64,000 nt of DNA from Polytrichum commune (GCA_950295325.1 OX485807.1:9267001-9331000), one strand, 5' to 3'; positions 26,320 to 38,567 are shown, counted from the first letter of the stretch. Numbers and translations: made by a program. The notes: a model not told the origin generated them from the letters alone.

Positions 26320-26616
26320 TTATAAGTCAAGCTACAAATTTCACAATTCTCCAGGCCGTGGGCCCGACTTAATTAACCCTAAAATTTCTGCATTGACGGA
26401 GTGCTGGACCCGAAACCGAGCCTTGATTTTAGGTCCTTGCAGTTGTGACGGGGCCCACCACGTGGGACCCGCAATAAGGTGGGGTTGTAATTGGCTAGTT
26501 AATTTACTGCCGTTATGTGTGGTGATCATCTTCCGGTTTTTCTTTATGAGTTTGTGGTATATTCTACATATTCCTCTTTAAGTGATGCTCATTTTTTGCC
26601 CGAACTCTTGAACTTC

Positions 26617-26799
26617 AACCGGTTCTAAAGGGGGAGAACAACCGACCGGTAGTTGTAGATGAACCGGTTGGGTTTGAGAAATAACCGGTTGGAGTTCAAG
26701 ACTTTGAGGAGATTCACCGGTCCATTTGGAGGAATATGGAGAATATTCGCTTGGTTTAATGGAGGAAAACATGGAAGACGTCAACATGTGTAACCGGTT
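26617..26799. promoter_or_regulatory. Cluster of six ACCGGT palindromes
   Basis: AACCGGTT occurs at 26617, 26662, 26683 and 26792. GACCGGTA occurs at 26644 and CACCGGTC at 26715. Six ACCGGT cores in 183 bp of otherwise ordinary sequence is far above chance. Either a transcription-factor binding array (AACCGGTT is the Grainyhead/CP2-type site) or subterminal transposase-binding sites would fit. Confidence 0.5.
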
Positions 26800-26904
26800 G
26801 GTCTTGGAAACACAACTAGGATCTCGACCAATTATGTTGCCCCGAAAATCTCCCCAAACACTACATGGGGGACATTTGGATAACTTAAATAAAGAAAGCC
26901 TCTA

Positions 26905-27890
26905 TAGTCAAGACTCTATATGTGTTACCCTTGTAAGGGTTATAATTTCATATATGTTGAGAAAATTTTACTCCCCTGCAAAAGCACAATTGGTAAGACT
27001 AGTGAGTGTTATGTGTTAAGTGTTATAACATGCTCTACTCTCTTCTTTGTCGATTGCACCTCTATAAGTGTTAATTTTGAGAAAATAAAGGTAATAATAT
27101 ATGAGAGTATATATTTTAAACATGTAATCATATTTGTCCCATATTCTTTGTGAACAATTCAAAATTGTTGGAGGCACATGGGTGTTCTTTCGGTCTCTAT
27201 TGAGAGGGAGGTAGAGGACGCTAGGTGCTTGGTAGAGGTTGATGAAGTTGCTATTCTACTTCATCAACTGACGTTGTTGTCATCTGATAGTGAGGTGGGT
27301 GACATGATGAATGCTAATGAATACTTCAATTATGAGATGGAGTTTGATTTAAACAACCCCTATGAACCTACCGGTGAGGAGTTTTTGAATATGTATTTCT
27401 CATAACATCAAGAAATTGATGTTGATGAGGTTATGGTTGATGTGATAGAAGAAGTTGTAGGATTTAGTGTTGTTGAGCGTTCTCTAGAGACTTTGAAGAA
27501 ATACTTTGGACAAAGACCAAATGATGCCCTATCACACATCAAGAGCATTCAAGGACTCCAGAAGGAAGTTTCATCTCATCATTTGGAAGCTTCTCGTCAA
27601 ACTACTATAGACTCTTTCTTTCAGTTCATTTAGTTGGAAGAATCACATCAAGTTACTACTAGATACAAAATATCTATTACAATTAGTTTAGTTGAATTAT
27701 GTATTATCATTTGTACTTTCATTTTTTATTTTTATAAAACATTATGTTCTTCATTTTCGGAAATTTAAAGTGTTATTTCTATAAATGTTATTAACCATCG
27801 GTATGAATTCTATAAGTGTTACTTGTTATAATTCTATATATGTTATTTTTTTGCTACTCCCGACTTGTAACATTTATAGAGTCCTGACTG
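26905..27890 (+). mobile_element. Pogo/Tigger-like element, deletion derivative, 986 bp
   Basis: The left end reads TA then TAGTCAAGACTCTATA. The right end, reverse-complemented, reads TA then CAGTCAGGACTCTATA, and both continue to TGTTAC. TA duplications sit at 26903-26904 and 27891-27892. CAGT-type TIRs and TA targets are those of pogo/Tc1-mariner. Only the transposase C-terminus remains inside. Confidence 0.7.
27178..27633 (+). pseudogene. C-terminal remnant of pogo-like transposase
   Basis: One frame is open except for a TAA at 27403. The upstream part is acidic and includes NPYEPTGEEFLN. The downstream part reads ERSLETLKKYFGQRP and ends QTTIDSFFQFI, the Q-T/S-T-I/L-x-S-F/Y-F ending seen in Tigger/pogo (DDE_1, CENP-B-like) transposases. 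The catalytic domain is absent. Its position within TA-flanked CAGT-type TIRs supports the call. Confidence 0.5.
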
Positions 27891-28764
27891 TAATACTCAT
27901 AAATTGGGACTTGATTGGAAGTACTACCGGAAGTTGTAGTGTTTTGAAAATTCATTGTTGAGTCACACTCCAAACTTACCGCTACATCGTTATGGTATGC
28001 AAGTGTTACTTCGTATGTGGGATTATGCAACATTAAAACTGTGTACGACAATTTTGTTGTGTATCAACAAAGATTGAACAGGTTGTATGGACATTCTATA
28101 ACATAATTGATTTTACTTGGTAAAAACTTACATCCTCAGTATCATGTTGTAGTGTTGTGTAACTTTGAATACCATGCTTGGTGTAGCCTAATAGTATTCA
28201 ACTGCATCACAAAGTTTTAGAGGTAAGGGAGCCACAACACATAAGGTAGAAGCACCCAATTTCATCAGTGACCCCAATTCAATATCAACATTTTTCTTAA
28301 GTGGGCAACTTTGCACTTCAACACAAACACTAATTGTATTACAGTAAGGACTACAAACATAGCTCATTGGTTGATGAATGCAAAATGTCAACGATCAGCA
28401 CCCGCACACTCACTAGATTTTGTGTATTATTGAATGTGTGTTAAGGTATGTTGTTGTCATTTTTTTATTTTTTTTATTTTTTGTGATAGCAATCACTCAA
28501 GAATGCACATAAAACATTGGATTGTGAACTTCCAACATTACAAAAGCTTTACAATTTAGCCACAAGCTTGTGATTGCCTATAAGCTCGAACCACCCAACT
28601 ATAGGACAAAGACCATAGATCCTCTCTCTCCTCCCCCAAACTCCCTTTTATGCCAAAAGCATTATTTTTACTTATTTTCTCTCATGTAGTAAAAGTCTTC
28701 TATTCATAGTTCTATATTTGCTTCTAATATGAATCTTCTATCTTTGAGTTCAATGACAATCCAT
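27891..28764. other. No gene seen
   Basis: AT-rich sequence with a T-rich tract near 28460-28485. No feature is recognised. Confidence 0.4.
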
Positions 28765-29133
28765 TAGTTGGAACTGTCTAATTCCAATTGGATTCATTCA
28801 TCCATTCTACTAGTTGGGACTATATGATTCCAGCTAGATCCAATTATTCATAGAGAGTTGGCTAGCTCCAATGAATAACATCCATCCATTGGGAGTTGTC
28901 TAAGTCTGATCCATATCTTCTACTTGGAGCCATTTGACTCCAACACAAAGAACTCCTAGAGGGAGGTGTCTAACTCCCGGTTGGAGTTGTCTAACTCTAA
29001 CACAAAGATCTTTGGTCGGGAGCTATCTAACTCCCGATGCACAATTCCTTCATGAGTGGTCTAGCCCTCGTGCACCATTCTTTCTTGGGTTGTTTGACGC
29101 AATTATTTCTTTGGAGTTGTTTGACACCAAACA
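28765..29133. repeat. Array of about 11 short hairpins, core GGAGTTGTCTAACTCC
   Basis: Degenerate units at about 28768, 28809, 28855, 28890, 28923, 28959, 28980, 29015, 29053, 29083 and 29110 share an imperfect palindrome. The clearest is GGAGTT-GTCT-AACTCC, a 6-bp stem with a 4-base loop. Variants include GGGAGCTATCTAACTCCC and GGAGCCATTTGACTCC. Spacing varies from about 21 to 46 bp. Confidence 0.6.
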
Positions 29134-29739
29134 TCATATGCTCACATGCTAAGTACATCAAAGGATGGTTACTCTTGGATAATCAAACCTTAGATATTTC
29201 ATCCAAGTATATCACAATTGTTATGTTTTTGTTAGTTTGGAGATCTCATTGTCTAGTTCACCCCATGCTTATATTTGTGCATGTTTTAGCCCATCACATG
29301 TCAACTTGCCATCAAAATACTCGTGAACCTTTCATGCAAAAGGCAAGAACAATCTAAAACTTCTCAAAAGACGCGTGTAGTTTTTACGTTTCTAGTTTAG
29401 AGTGTTGAAATATGTTCCAAATTTTGGTGGACAAAGTGAGTATGTTCTTTTCATTGGGGTTGTATCGCACCACAATCATTACAACCTAAAAGTGTAAAGT
29501 GAAAGATTTCACTAACCTTGAGAGCCCATCATTTGCAAAATTTGGTTTCTATTTCCCACGACACAACCTTTGGATGATTTCAAGGGCCATTAGATTTTCA
29601 TGAACATGGCTCTTGGTCCATGTGAAAAGTGACCCTGACTTGTAATGCAAGGGCCATTAGACTACGTTGCCATTAAAGAAGTGCACCAATCAAGAATTTT
29701 AAAGTAATGGGGCGATATGATTGGCTACGAACTAGGTTC

Positions 29740-30060
29740 TTCACCGGCTGGGGTTTACACTACAGCCAAGGCTTCTCCGGTGGAGAACTTCGAGCATGGA
29801 TGAAGGAAATGACATGGCTACCAACATGGCAACATTTTTTTTTTGGGCTGCTCGGGGAGTTTGTTTTGTGGAGGATAAGTTTCTTGAGCAACGTCAAACC
29901 CTCGAATAAAAAACTTGGCATCTAGAGAACTCGAAGTTGAGGTTATTTATTTATTTACTAACTTTCTATCTTGTTTGTCATACCAACCGTCGCCTTAAAT
30001 AACCTTGTCTTGGGCTGAAATCCTTGAATGACCAGTGCACTTCGTCACTGTTGTCTAAAC
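29740..30060 (+). repeat. Dispersed repeat, inverted relative of 22200-22560
   Basis: It contains GGAAATGACATGGCTACCAACATGG, AACCTTGTCTTGGGCTGAAAT and GACCAGTGCACTTCGTCACTG-type blocks shared with the partner copy in the opposite orientation. No coding sequence. Confidence 0.55.
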
Positions 30061-31014
30061 ATGCCCTACGAGGAAACCGATATCAAACGGATTAGGACCA
30101 AATGGGACTTGTGATTAACCAGTCGATGACAACCAATGTTCAAGATTGAAGTCTTCAATGCCCTTCAAACGCGATTTGGCCATTCAAAATATACCTCTCT
30201 CATAACAACCCTTCAAAATGCAACCCCCAAATTAAAAATGAAGACGTCACTTGAAGTCCTCAATATAATTTGCCCGCCACAAGAACCAACAAGCGTAGGG
30301 CATTGTCACTACAAAAAGAACCGTTAAATGCTTGATTCTTAATTCTTCACGTTGTACAAGACACATATAATTCATGCACAAGTTTAATATGAGTTTTGTA
30401 TTTCATTTCTACATTCTTGGATTGACTCCTTCAATTTGAACCAACCCTTCACCCGAAGCATTGAAATTTGAGAGCCCTTCAAAATGAAACTCATATGAGG
30501 GCTTCGATCTCGAGCGTTGATGACAACATCAAAGCCCGTTTTTCCTTATCGTCGAGAAGAAGTCTATGGGCGATGAAAGCAACTTCTGGCTTCTGGTGAG
30601 GCCACGTTGCCTGTGTTTTCTTTTACGCATCCAAAACCCAACAATGTGGACCCCTTTCTCCTCCCATAGTTGCATGGGGAATTCATAACTCCCAAAACCT
30701 TGGAGGAGGTCAACGGCTTGCACCAATCCACATCTCAAGAAAGGAAATAGAGGAGCTGGGTTTTTTGCATTCGGGACCCGAGGGTGGATATAATAAGCGT
30801 AGATATTTAAAGCCTAAAATTCAACCAATGAAATTGCACCAAGGCTCAAACCACGAAGTTGCTTGGAGAGGGAATTGGGCCCTTGAAGATTCGACAGTTT
30901 ATACAGTTTTGAAGGAACGGAGGTTCACATTTGAGCCTCATGTTTTTTTTATCTAGGTTTTAAAAAACTCGATAATATGTTATCACAAACTCAATGCTAG
31001 CGAGCCTGAGAACC
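30061..31014. other. No gene; CCCTTCAAA-rich repeat debris
   Basis: Words such as GCCCTTCAAA and CAACCCTTCA recur (30165, 30205, 30447, 30475), and their complement TTTGAAGGGTT recurs at 50960-51440. I see no gene. Confidence 0.35.
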
Positions 31015-31381
31015 TCGTTCCATTCCAACTACGTAGGAGGTGGATATATAGAGAGTATTAGAGGTGTCCATGACCAATCAATTTAAGAGATTCGGTTTCA
31101 AGTATAAGGTGGTGTGCAAAATCTTCGTGTGTAGGAAGACGATAGAAATCAAGAGGATTGCGAAATTTTGGTAGAATTGTTCTTTAAATTGAGATTACTG
31201 TGGATTTTTGAAGCCAAAAGTTGGCCCCAACATATTACCAGTGTCTAGAGTCTACCGCAACCGCTCATTCCTCCTCACTTTAGCACTCAAAACCGGGACA
31301 TGTGTCATGACATTATTAACCCGCCTTGATTGAAATTATGACACCTTGTAGATTCTCGATGGGGTCCTTATCAGGAATAGG
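31015..31381. repeat. Solo arm of the long-TIR element family
   Basis: About 31190-31381 matches the right arm of 38776-39527. Shared blocks are TTTGAAGCCAAAAGTTGGC, ATATTRCCA-TGTCTAGAGTCT, CACTCATTCC-CCTCACTT, AGCACTCAAAACC and a terminal GGAATAGG. No left arm is visible. Confidence 0.6.
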
Positions 31382-32840
31382 TGGGTGGTTAAACTATATT
31401 TGAGCATTTGAACAAAACTTTCCCTTGTGTAGGAATAACAAACTAGTTAGCTGTAAAGTGTGGGGATGAATTGGGGTCAAAGTCCTCTAACGGTTCCTGG
31501 TTTGAGTGTGATTGAAATTTGTTTTTGGAGCGTCTTTTGTGTTTTAGGCGTCAACGTGTTCTAGTTCCATAGAAGAAACTTTTCATTTTCTTTGTCACCT
31601 ACGAATCTGCACATGGCAACAACTCTCTGGTACTCTCACCGCTTGTGCAATTCCCATATAGAATGAAACTCAAAAGTTTCTCAATGTGTTGTTGCCCTAG
31701 AGCAGAGCGAATCGGCTTCCTCCTCGAGGTTTTAATAGGACATTGACACAAGTGTTGAAAGTGGAAAATATGGAAGACTCCTTTCAAGAACTTGCTTTAG
31801 TTCCCATTTCTGGTGACTTTATAGTTAATTCTAATGTCCTACCATATGAAAAATTTCAGGGAGTCATGTTCCATAACCTGTGACACCCTATAGTCGAGGG
31901 TCGAATTCCTACTAGAAATATAGTTCAGTGGTTTGGCATGCGAGTCTACTTTTGACGTAACAACTTCCCTCATTCTACTTGAGACAAATGTTTTTCAAAA
32001 TGGATTACTCAACCCTTAAAAGCTCACAAGGATATTTTGTCCAAGTAAGGAATTTCGGGAGCATGGATGCAAATAGTGTAATTTTTGTTGATTTGGTTCC
32101 TTGGTTTGTTTTGTTCATTTCTAAGTATTTGAGAACAAATTTGGATATTTTTCTATAGGTTCTTTTTCATTTCAAAAAATCACAAATGTGTATGAAACTC
32201 CATGTGTAATTTCATCACTTGGATACATTGAAATTACAAAAGTATGTGATGCCCTCCTACACTATGGAAGGATTGAATGGCAAAAGACTATCAAGGCACT
32301 TGAGATGCTCCTCGCATTGAGTACAATGTTCCGAAGGGGTTTGGTAAGATTTGGTGTGCTAAAGGTCTTATCGCCACTAGAAGTAATTCAGCGAGAACTT
32401 TGGAAAGTCGGACCCATAATGGGATTCAATGCTTGCCCCATAATGTCCCTAAATGCAACCAAAGTTGTTAGATTTTTATAACTCGTAACAAGTGTATATA
32501 GTGCATCACATCATCATGATTGTATGAAATGTGATGCGTAGCTTTGATCAACATTTATACAATTCACACTAAAAGAAGCACCCCGTCTCGTAAGCAATTT
32601 GAATAACTTCATTTTCTACTAAACCCTAATCTACTTTATGTATCATCCATAAATAGTCATTTTAAAATTGACATGTGATCAAATCTTTTGCTCAAAAACT
32701 TTGCCTTGAGTTCATCAAGTTATTTGAAGATGACGCGTGCATGGACATGAAAATTTTGATCAATGTCAAAAACTTTGCTTCCAAAAAGGATTCGACTTGG
32801 TTATTGGACAACCTTCCTTTTGTACCATGTCATCAAATGG
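31382..32840. other. No gene seen
   Basis: A tRNA-like A-box word occurs at about 31919, but its B-box word lies before it (31886), so it is not a Pol III gene. Nothing else is recognised. Confidence 0.4.
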
Positions 32841-33090
32841 GATAGAGGGAATTATCATACACTAGCGCACCTCTCATCCCTCCAACATGACTCCTAATTG
32901 ATTTGTGGTTGATTCATCTCAAATGTCTCAGACTAGACTAATTAAGAGTCCCTTAAAACTGACCTCAATGTCAAAATCAATTGAAAAAATAAACATATGG
33001 GTTATATATTATTTTCATGGCTTTTGTGTTGGATGAATGAGAGGTACATGGGGGATGCTCGTATGGCATAATTTCCTCTCTCTCTCCCAT
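32841..33090. mobile_element. Foldback MITE (ACCTCTCATYC family), copy 1
   Basis: The left arm runs GAGGGAATTATCATA, CACCTCTCATCC and CCAACATGA. The right arm, reverse-complemented, runs GAGGAAATTATGCCATA, TACCTCTCATTCATCCAACAC. A second copy is at 41582-41838 and a partial one is at 63455-63530. Confidence 0.6.
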
Positions 33091-33289
33091 CACTTGTGTG
33101 TTGTGATCATTGTGAGAAAGGGTTGAAGCTTATGAGATGATGAATAAGTATTTATTGGCTCTGTCTGTAGGACATAGACTATGCATCAACTTCTATGTTT
33201 CAAGAGCAAGTTTCCTAACCACTTTGCGTTCACACTTGGACGTTACTTGTTCCTGCTATTTTTGGTCCAGTTCATTTAACATGGATGGT

Positions 33290-33420
33290 GAAAGCTTGCA
33301 GACCTTGAACAACTATCCAACTAATTCAATTATTAGTTATTTAGTTGCCTTTCGTACCTATAGTTGTTCGCGATTCGACCTACCAAAAAATGTAGTTAAC
33401 TATAGTTGTTCCTAACATGT
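33290..33420 (+). repeat. Dispersed repeat rich in GTTAACTATAGTTGTTC
   Basis: Matches 34110-34290: GCAGACCTTG-ACAACTA, CTAATTCAA-TATTAGTTA, AGTTGCCTTT, GACCTACCAAAAAATG and AGTTAACTATAGTTGTTC. A third, shorter stretch is at 34510-34640. Confidence 0.6.
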
Positions 33421-33578
33421 ATTGAAAAAAAATCTAATTGATTATAATTGGTTATAGGTATAGTAAATAGCCATGGACTGGCATGAGCAAAGTGTACAAC
33501 TACAATTATAGTCTTTCATAAGACAGGACAGAGCCTCATGGTTCTACCATTTTCTTGTTCTTAAAAGAGCTTGGCGTA

Positions 33579-33803
33579 CATTAATATGTGCAATTAGGTT
33601 GCCACACACCAACTTATCAACATTCCACAATATTTGGAATATTTATGACCATAGTAACAAAATGCAAAGGTTATTTTTTAATTTTTTTTAATTTGTGGTT
33701 GTTATACGGATGATTAAATGAAGATATAAGTTTGTGTAATTTTCTTTTGACCCAAGATAATTTACATGGGTGAAGAAGGGCAACCTAATTGCACATATCG
33801 GTG
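33579..33803. mobile_element. CACTA-like MITE, 225 bp
   Basis: The ends CATTAATATGTGCAATTAGG and, reverse-complemented, CACCGATATGTGCAATTAGG are near-perfect inverted repeats, both continuing TTGCC. Same family as 23582-23815 and 39938-40782. Confidence 0.65.
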
Positions 33804-34109
33804 TAGATGATTTTGATGGAACAATGTGGCTTTTTAAGTTACACTTGTCTCGGCTAAACCATGCACCGAATGTTGTATGTAGTGTCACATGGCATTTTAT
33901 GTCATAGTGGTGACACTCCTTATGATTAAGGTTTACAATTTCCTCTCGTCCCAACTCACTTTTATTTCATCCACTTTTAGTATACTCTACATCCTAACAA
34001 CCTTACAATGAAACGTTGTCATGGACGAATGGAATTTGGATGACAAATCATGTAGTAAATGATACTGATTGCAACGTTGTACAACTCTGATGCCCAAATG
34101 TCCTTACAA

Positions 34110-34640
34110 GGAATGCAGACCTTGGACAACTAACTAGCTAATTCAACTATTAGTTAACGAGTTGCCTTTTGTAACTATAGTTGTTTGTGATTTGACCTAC
34201 CAAAAAATGCAGTTAACTATAGTTGTTCTAAATTCGATCTGCCAAAGAATCTAGTTAACCATAGTTATATCCAATTAACTAAAGTTGTGCACAACATGTT
34301 TATGGAATTATGTTGTAGTGTTATAGTGTCCCTAGTGTGTTATTTGTGTTGGTGGTGTACATGAAGGTTGTTCCGGAACCCAACACTGTGAGTGATCACA
34401 TAAAGGTGTTTCTTGACGATGCTCAGTGGCCCGAGCAAATTAAAGACCCTCAACTAAAAAAAAAATCAATAGGCGGACTTCTTTGAATTCATAATAATAC
34501 TCAGAATCTTTCTAGTTAACTATAGTCGTTCTTGAATCTGGTCTTAAATTTTTCTAGTTAACTACAACTGTTCCCTAAAATGTGTTGAAAGAAACCTAGT
34601 TGACTATAGTTATTTTTGTAGTTGTCCAAGGTTTGACGGA
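34110..34640 (+). repeat. Dispersed repeat copies with GTTAACTATAGTTGTTC
   Basis: Copy of 33290-33420 at 34110-34290, plus a fragment at 34510-34640 with two more TTAACTA-AGTTGTTC-like words. The motif AGTTAACTATAGTT is partly palindromic. Confidence 0.55.
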
Positions 34641-36002
34641 ATGACAACACAAATGTTAGGTTTGCATATTAGTGTTAGGTTTACAATTAGTATATATATT
34701 GAGCGAACCAAAATAGAGTGGGTGACACTAAATACCAATATTTAGTGTAGTGTAGTGATAAGCATTGGCAGGAAACCCTAGAAAACTGACAGCATATTTG
34801 GGCTAAACAGTCAAGCACAAACAATTCTCTTCCTTTTGATGCCCCCTCCATTATTTTATCATGTGGCTGGCATCCAATGAGAGGAGGACAAGGCATGGAG
34901 ATCTTTAATAACCACCATGATCAAAACCTCGAGGCTATTAGTGCCACTTGCATCTCCATACTTTTATTAATCCGTCGAAACTTTATCCTCAAGGCTGTGA
35001 AGTTGAATCATTCTTTGTTTATGCGACATTATTTCACAACATTCCTTGGTAAAAAACAACACCACAAAACGGGGCATTGTTGTAGAGTTTGGATGTCGCA
35101 ATGCTCGTCACGTACTAAGTGACTTTTCATCCAACTTTCGATCATCCATGAAACCCTTTCAATCGCGGAAACGTTACAATGTCAAACCCTACCAAAATTC
35201 GTTCCGATAATCGGCATTTGGATGGACTAAAAGAAAAGGAAGTTGGGATGGATGACAACATTCGTACAATTATCCATAAGAAGTGTGCAAATTTTTTATC
35301 CACGGCGACTTGAAGTACCATTTGACACGAAATGCACTATTTAGTGTGTACTACTACTCTAATGATACCCAAAGTGCAATTAGGGCGCCAATTTTACCCA
35401 CTTTTTGGGTCAAAATCAAAGTACAAAAACTCGTCACCTTTTTTCATTCATCCGTGTAGATACCATTGTAGGGAACATCGTTTTCTTTTTTTTATCAATT
35501 TTGTTACCGCAATAATAAGTGCTCAAAATAGTGTGGAGTGTTGATATACTAGTGTGGGGCAACATGATTGGCGGGGAGTAGCTAGACGGGGTCTTGAATA
35601 ACTTTAAAGTTGGGAAGATGAATTCCACGCCCTAAAGTGCGTGGGAAAATTTAGGGTTAGATTGAACTTCAATATAATGCATAATATATATATGCTTGTA
35701 GAATATACTCCAAAAAGGGCTCCCGAGACCCAACCAAGCTTGGCCAGCTGTGTTAAATTCTCTCCTATCCAATACACCTCAATGGCCGGCCTCGTCCCGA
35801 GAAACATTCTTCCTTCCTTTCTTTCTTTTCGGACGGTTGGATCACTACGACCGGCCGTTTGCGTATGAGCATGACCTAATAACACTTGTTTTCTAGTAAA
35901 GAGAATATACATTTCGTTCAAAGAAACGTTGAAGACAAACAAGACATGAATGAGTTTATTTTTACGCTTCCTAGGTCTCGACTCAAGTTACACAAAATAG
36001 GT
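34641..36002. other. No gene recognised
   Basis: About 35640-35880 is GC-richer than its surroundings, with a CT tract (TTCCTTCCTTTCTTTCTTTTC), and has some promoter-like character. No downstream gene is visible. Confidence 0.3.
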
Positions 36003-36180
36003 AGGTTTATGGCCCATCTACACTTACTAGTTCAGGCCACCAGTGAATGGTGAGTACCAACACTAGTTGCATCTAGTGGCTCTTACTAGCTAACCGGCAA
36101 ACTTTAGAAGTGGCCCATGCTGGTAGGAACCATTCATTGGTGGCCCGCACCCGTAAGTGTGGGTGGGGGGCTATGACCAA
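36003..36180. mobile_element. Small imperfect foldback element
   Basis: TGGCCCATCTACACTTAC and GGCCACCAGTGAATGGT on the left answer ACCATTCATTGGTGGCC and GTAAGTGTGGGTGG on the right in inverted order. About 170 bp. No target duplication is resolved. Confidence 0.4.
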
Positions 36181-37225
36181 CATATGTAGGTATCGGAGTC
36201 ACGAGCATGACGACGCCTCCTAAGAATCATTCAGTTCAGTTGTGTCCGATTTGCGAATCAATGTCGTAAGATCTAGAATGTAGTGTTGACGATCCGAGCT
36301 GATGAATGATTAACCATGGCTATGTTCTCTAGAAAACATTTCTTTCCCCCACTCTACCCCTTCCGTCCCCAACTAGGGAACTTATTGGTGGCATTTTTTT
36401 TTAATTATTATTATTATTATTCTTATTTTCAGTTACGTGGTTTGTTACATAGAGTCCACCACCGAAAGGTGACAGTAGCCTGCATGCGAAATGACTTCCC
36501 ATTCATGCTTGCCCTTAATTAAGGTTGGCGTTTCTATCGATCGATCTATCCAGAACACATTCATCCCCCTTTCATCCACATATTTATTTAGGAACAACGT
36601 TTTATGGGTGAGGGTTGTCAATGAAACCAAGAGCTTTGCTCCATGAGAGCATGAGCCAATGAATATATTTCCTTTTCTGAGCTCACATAATGACCTAGTT
36701 GATCAACATATGCATTGAACTGGCAAACATTGATATGGATTTAAAGGGCATGTTTAAACTAGGTAGTGACCAAGGGCTATAAGGAACATAATGACTTAGG
36801 GTTTCTCACGGTGATGGTCCTTGGTCCGGAGTCATGACGAAGAGAGATCCACGTCACACTATAAAGCCTCAATCACAATACATAGTGCAAAACATATGGT
36901 CATCCTCAAAATTTTCTATAAGATACAACCTATTTGGTTGGTTCACCAATCTTTTTCCTCCATATATTATCCATTTTAGAACACATAAGATTCTATGTCA
37001 CTTTCTCATATGTTCCTTAACATAGTCAATGTTACTATCTGGTGAAAATGAAGTGGTAGCAGTGATCACAACCCTTGGTCACTAGTGTAAACAAGCCCCA
37101 AGTATCACTCATGTTTGAAAATACAAATTTTTTGCCGCAATAAAAAATGCATAGTCGGATGCCTCAAGTGAAGGGTTATCATGTGTGTAAGGGCATTGAG
37201 GTTGAGGGCGGGAGTTCGAGACTTG
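36181..37225. other. No gene seen
   Basis: A short ATT microsatellite lies near 36405-36425. Just before the MITE that follows is an AGTTCGAGAC word that resembles a Pol III B-box (37213), but no A-box is convincing. Confidence 0.35.
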
Positions 37226-37696
37226 GGGCCACTTCACACACGAGCCAAGAGCCATGACCATGAAATTGTGAAGAGAAAGCGTCCAAAGGCCGTCCCAAGA
37301 CACCTCCAAAATCATGTAGTATGGTCATGGATCCTCAAGTGTAGTGTGAAGCCAAATGTGAGCAGGCCCTCAACCAAATGCTAATTCGATGGAATTTCCA
37401 TTCATGCGGTTCCTGACACGTGATAAAATAGTATAAATCAACAATTATGAGCATTCAGAGTGCCATGGTCTCCCGGTGGTTTTTGAAAACAATCCAAGTG
37501 ACCATGAAAACATGATCCATTCGATGCCATGTAGGAATCCATGTAGACGTTACATCCATCTCACATTCACATACTCACTCCGTCGGTCCCTCAAGTGTAG
37601 TGTGAAGTGAACTTGGACCGGCTCCACCGTTTCCACCAATGAGAGTGCTTGGAGTGTAATGGTCACGGGCTCTCAGTCTTGTGTGTGAAGTGGCCC
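37226..37696 (-). mobile_element. PIF/Harbinger-type MITE, 471 bp, opposite orientation
   Basis: It begins GGGCCACTTCACACACGAG and ends TGTGTGAAGTGGCCC, with TTG on the left and TTA on the right as a slightly diverged 3-bp duplication. The internal sequence is the reverse complement of 25823-26319, including the CCAATGAGAGTGCTTG and CCTCAAGTGTAGTGTGAAG blocks. Non-coding. Confidence 0.8.
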
Positions 37697-37793
37697 TTAG
37701 CAACATTACACATCAACAAGTCCGACACAAGAGGAGTTCTACTGCATGAAACCCTGTTGATTCCAATTTTGATTTTTAAACTCTGCATAAGTA

Positions 37794-38567
37794 CAGTCTA
37801 ACCTCATTAATATGACACTCATTTATACGACACCCTTGATATTACGACACATTTTTGCACGACAAAGCTTTTTATTTCAAAACTTCCTCTTTTATACGAC
37901 TAAGACACTCGACAATGCGACATTTAGAATCTTTTGTTTTGTCATATCAAAGAGGTAGTTAATGCTAAAATTCCTTTCGTCTATGTTATGTACATCTAAA
38001 ATACATCCATTCTCACTTGGGAACTACTTGGGAACTTCACTTATCATTGGGAACTTGATGATAATTAGGGTTACTAGTGTAGAATGGATGATAATTAGGC
38101 TCAGAGTGACGTCATGCCTAGTATGTTGCCTTGTACACAGGTGATATAGTATCAACAATATCTTGATGCTACACGTCATGCATCATTGTCGTTTAGTTTC
38201 TTATTAGAGAACTCTTTATATATTGGTGTTAATAAATTTATTAGTTTTCAAAAGTTAATATGCGATTAAGATAAGATGACAGTTGCTAACTAGGGTAGGC
38301 AACACCAAAAATCCTTGGACTCCTATTTCAAGAGTTCTTGAGAATATTTGTGTTTGTTTGGAGTTATGAGTTATTGTTTCACACCATCGATATCGCTTAG
38401 ACTCGTTATATATTTGGTTTTAAGCTCGTATTAATTATGTTTTCGTATTCCCTCGATAGTACAACATCTTTACACCATTTGTCATATTAATGAGAAGACG
38501 ACACCTCAATAATACGACTTTTTTGTGTTTCCCAAACGTGTCATACTAAAGAGGGAGAACAATACTA
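37794..38567. mobile_element. Pogo/Tc1-mariner-type MITE, about 774 bp
   Basis: TA then CAGTCTAACCTCATTAATATGAC on the left is answered by TA then tAGTATTGTTCTCCCTC..TAGTATGAC on the right (reverse complement). Inside both ends are repeated ATACGACA words. TA duplications lie at 37792-37793 and 38568-38569. Non-coding. Confidence 0.55.

Noticed and set aside
31886-31945. tRNA-like words (GGGTCGAATTCC and TAGTTCAGTGGTTTGG)
   Set aside because: The B-box word comes before the A-box word and no cloverleaf forms, so no tRNA or SINE was called.
35604-35942. 112-codon minus-strand frame
   Set aside because: No recognisable motif; a GC-rich stretch with homopurine tracts can stay open by chance.
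37165-37222. Possible B-box AGTTCGAGAC beside the second Harbinger MITE
   Set aside because: No acceptable A-box upstream; too weak for a SINE call.
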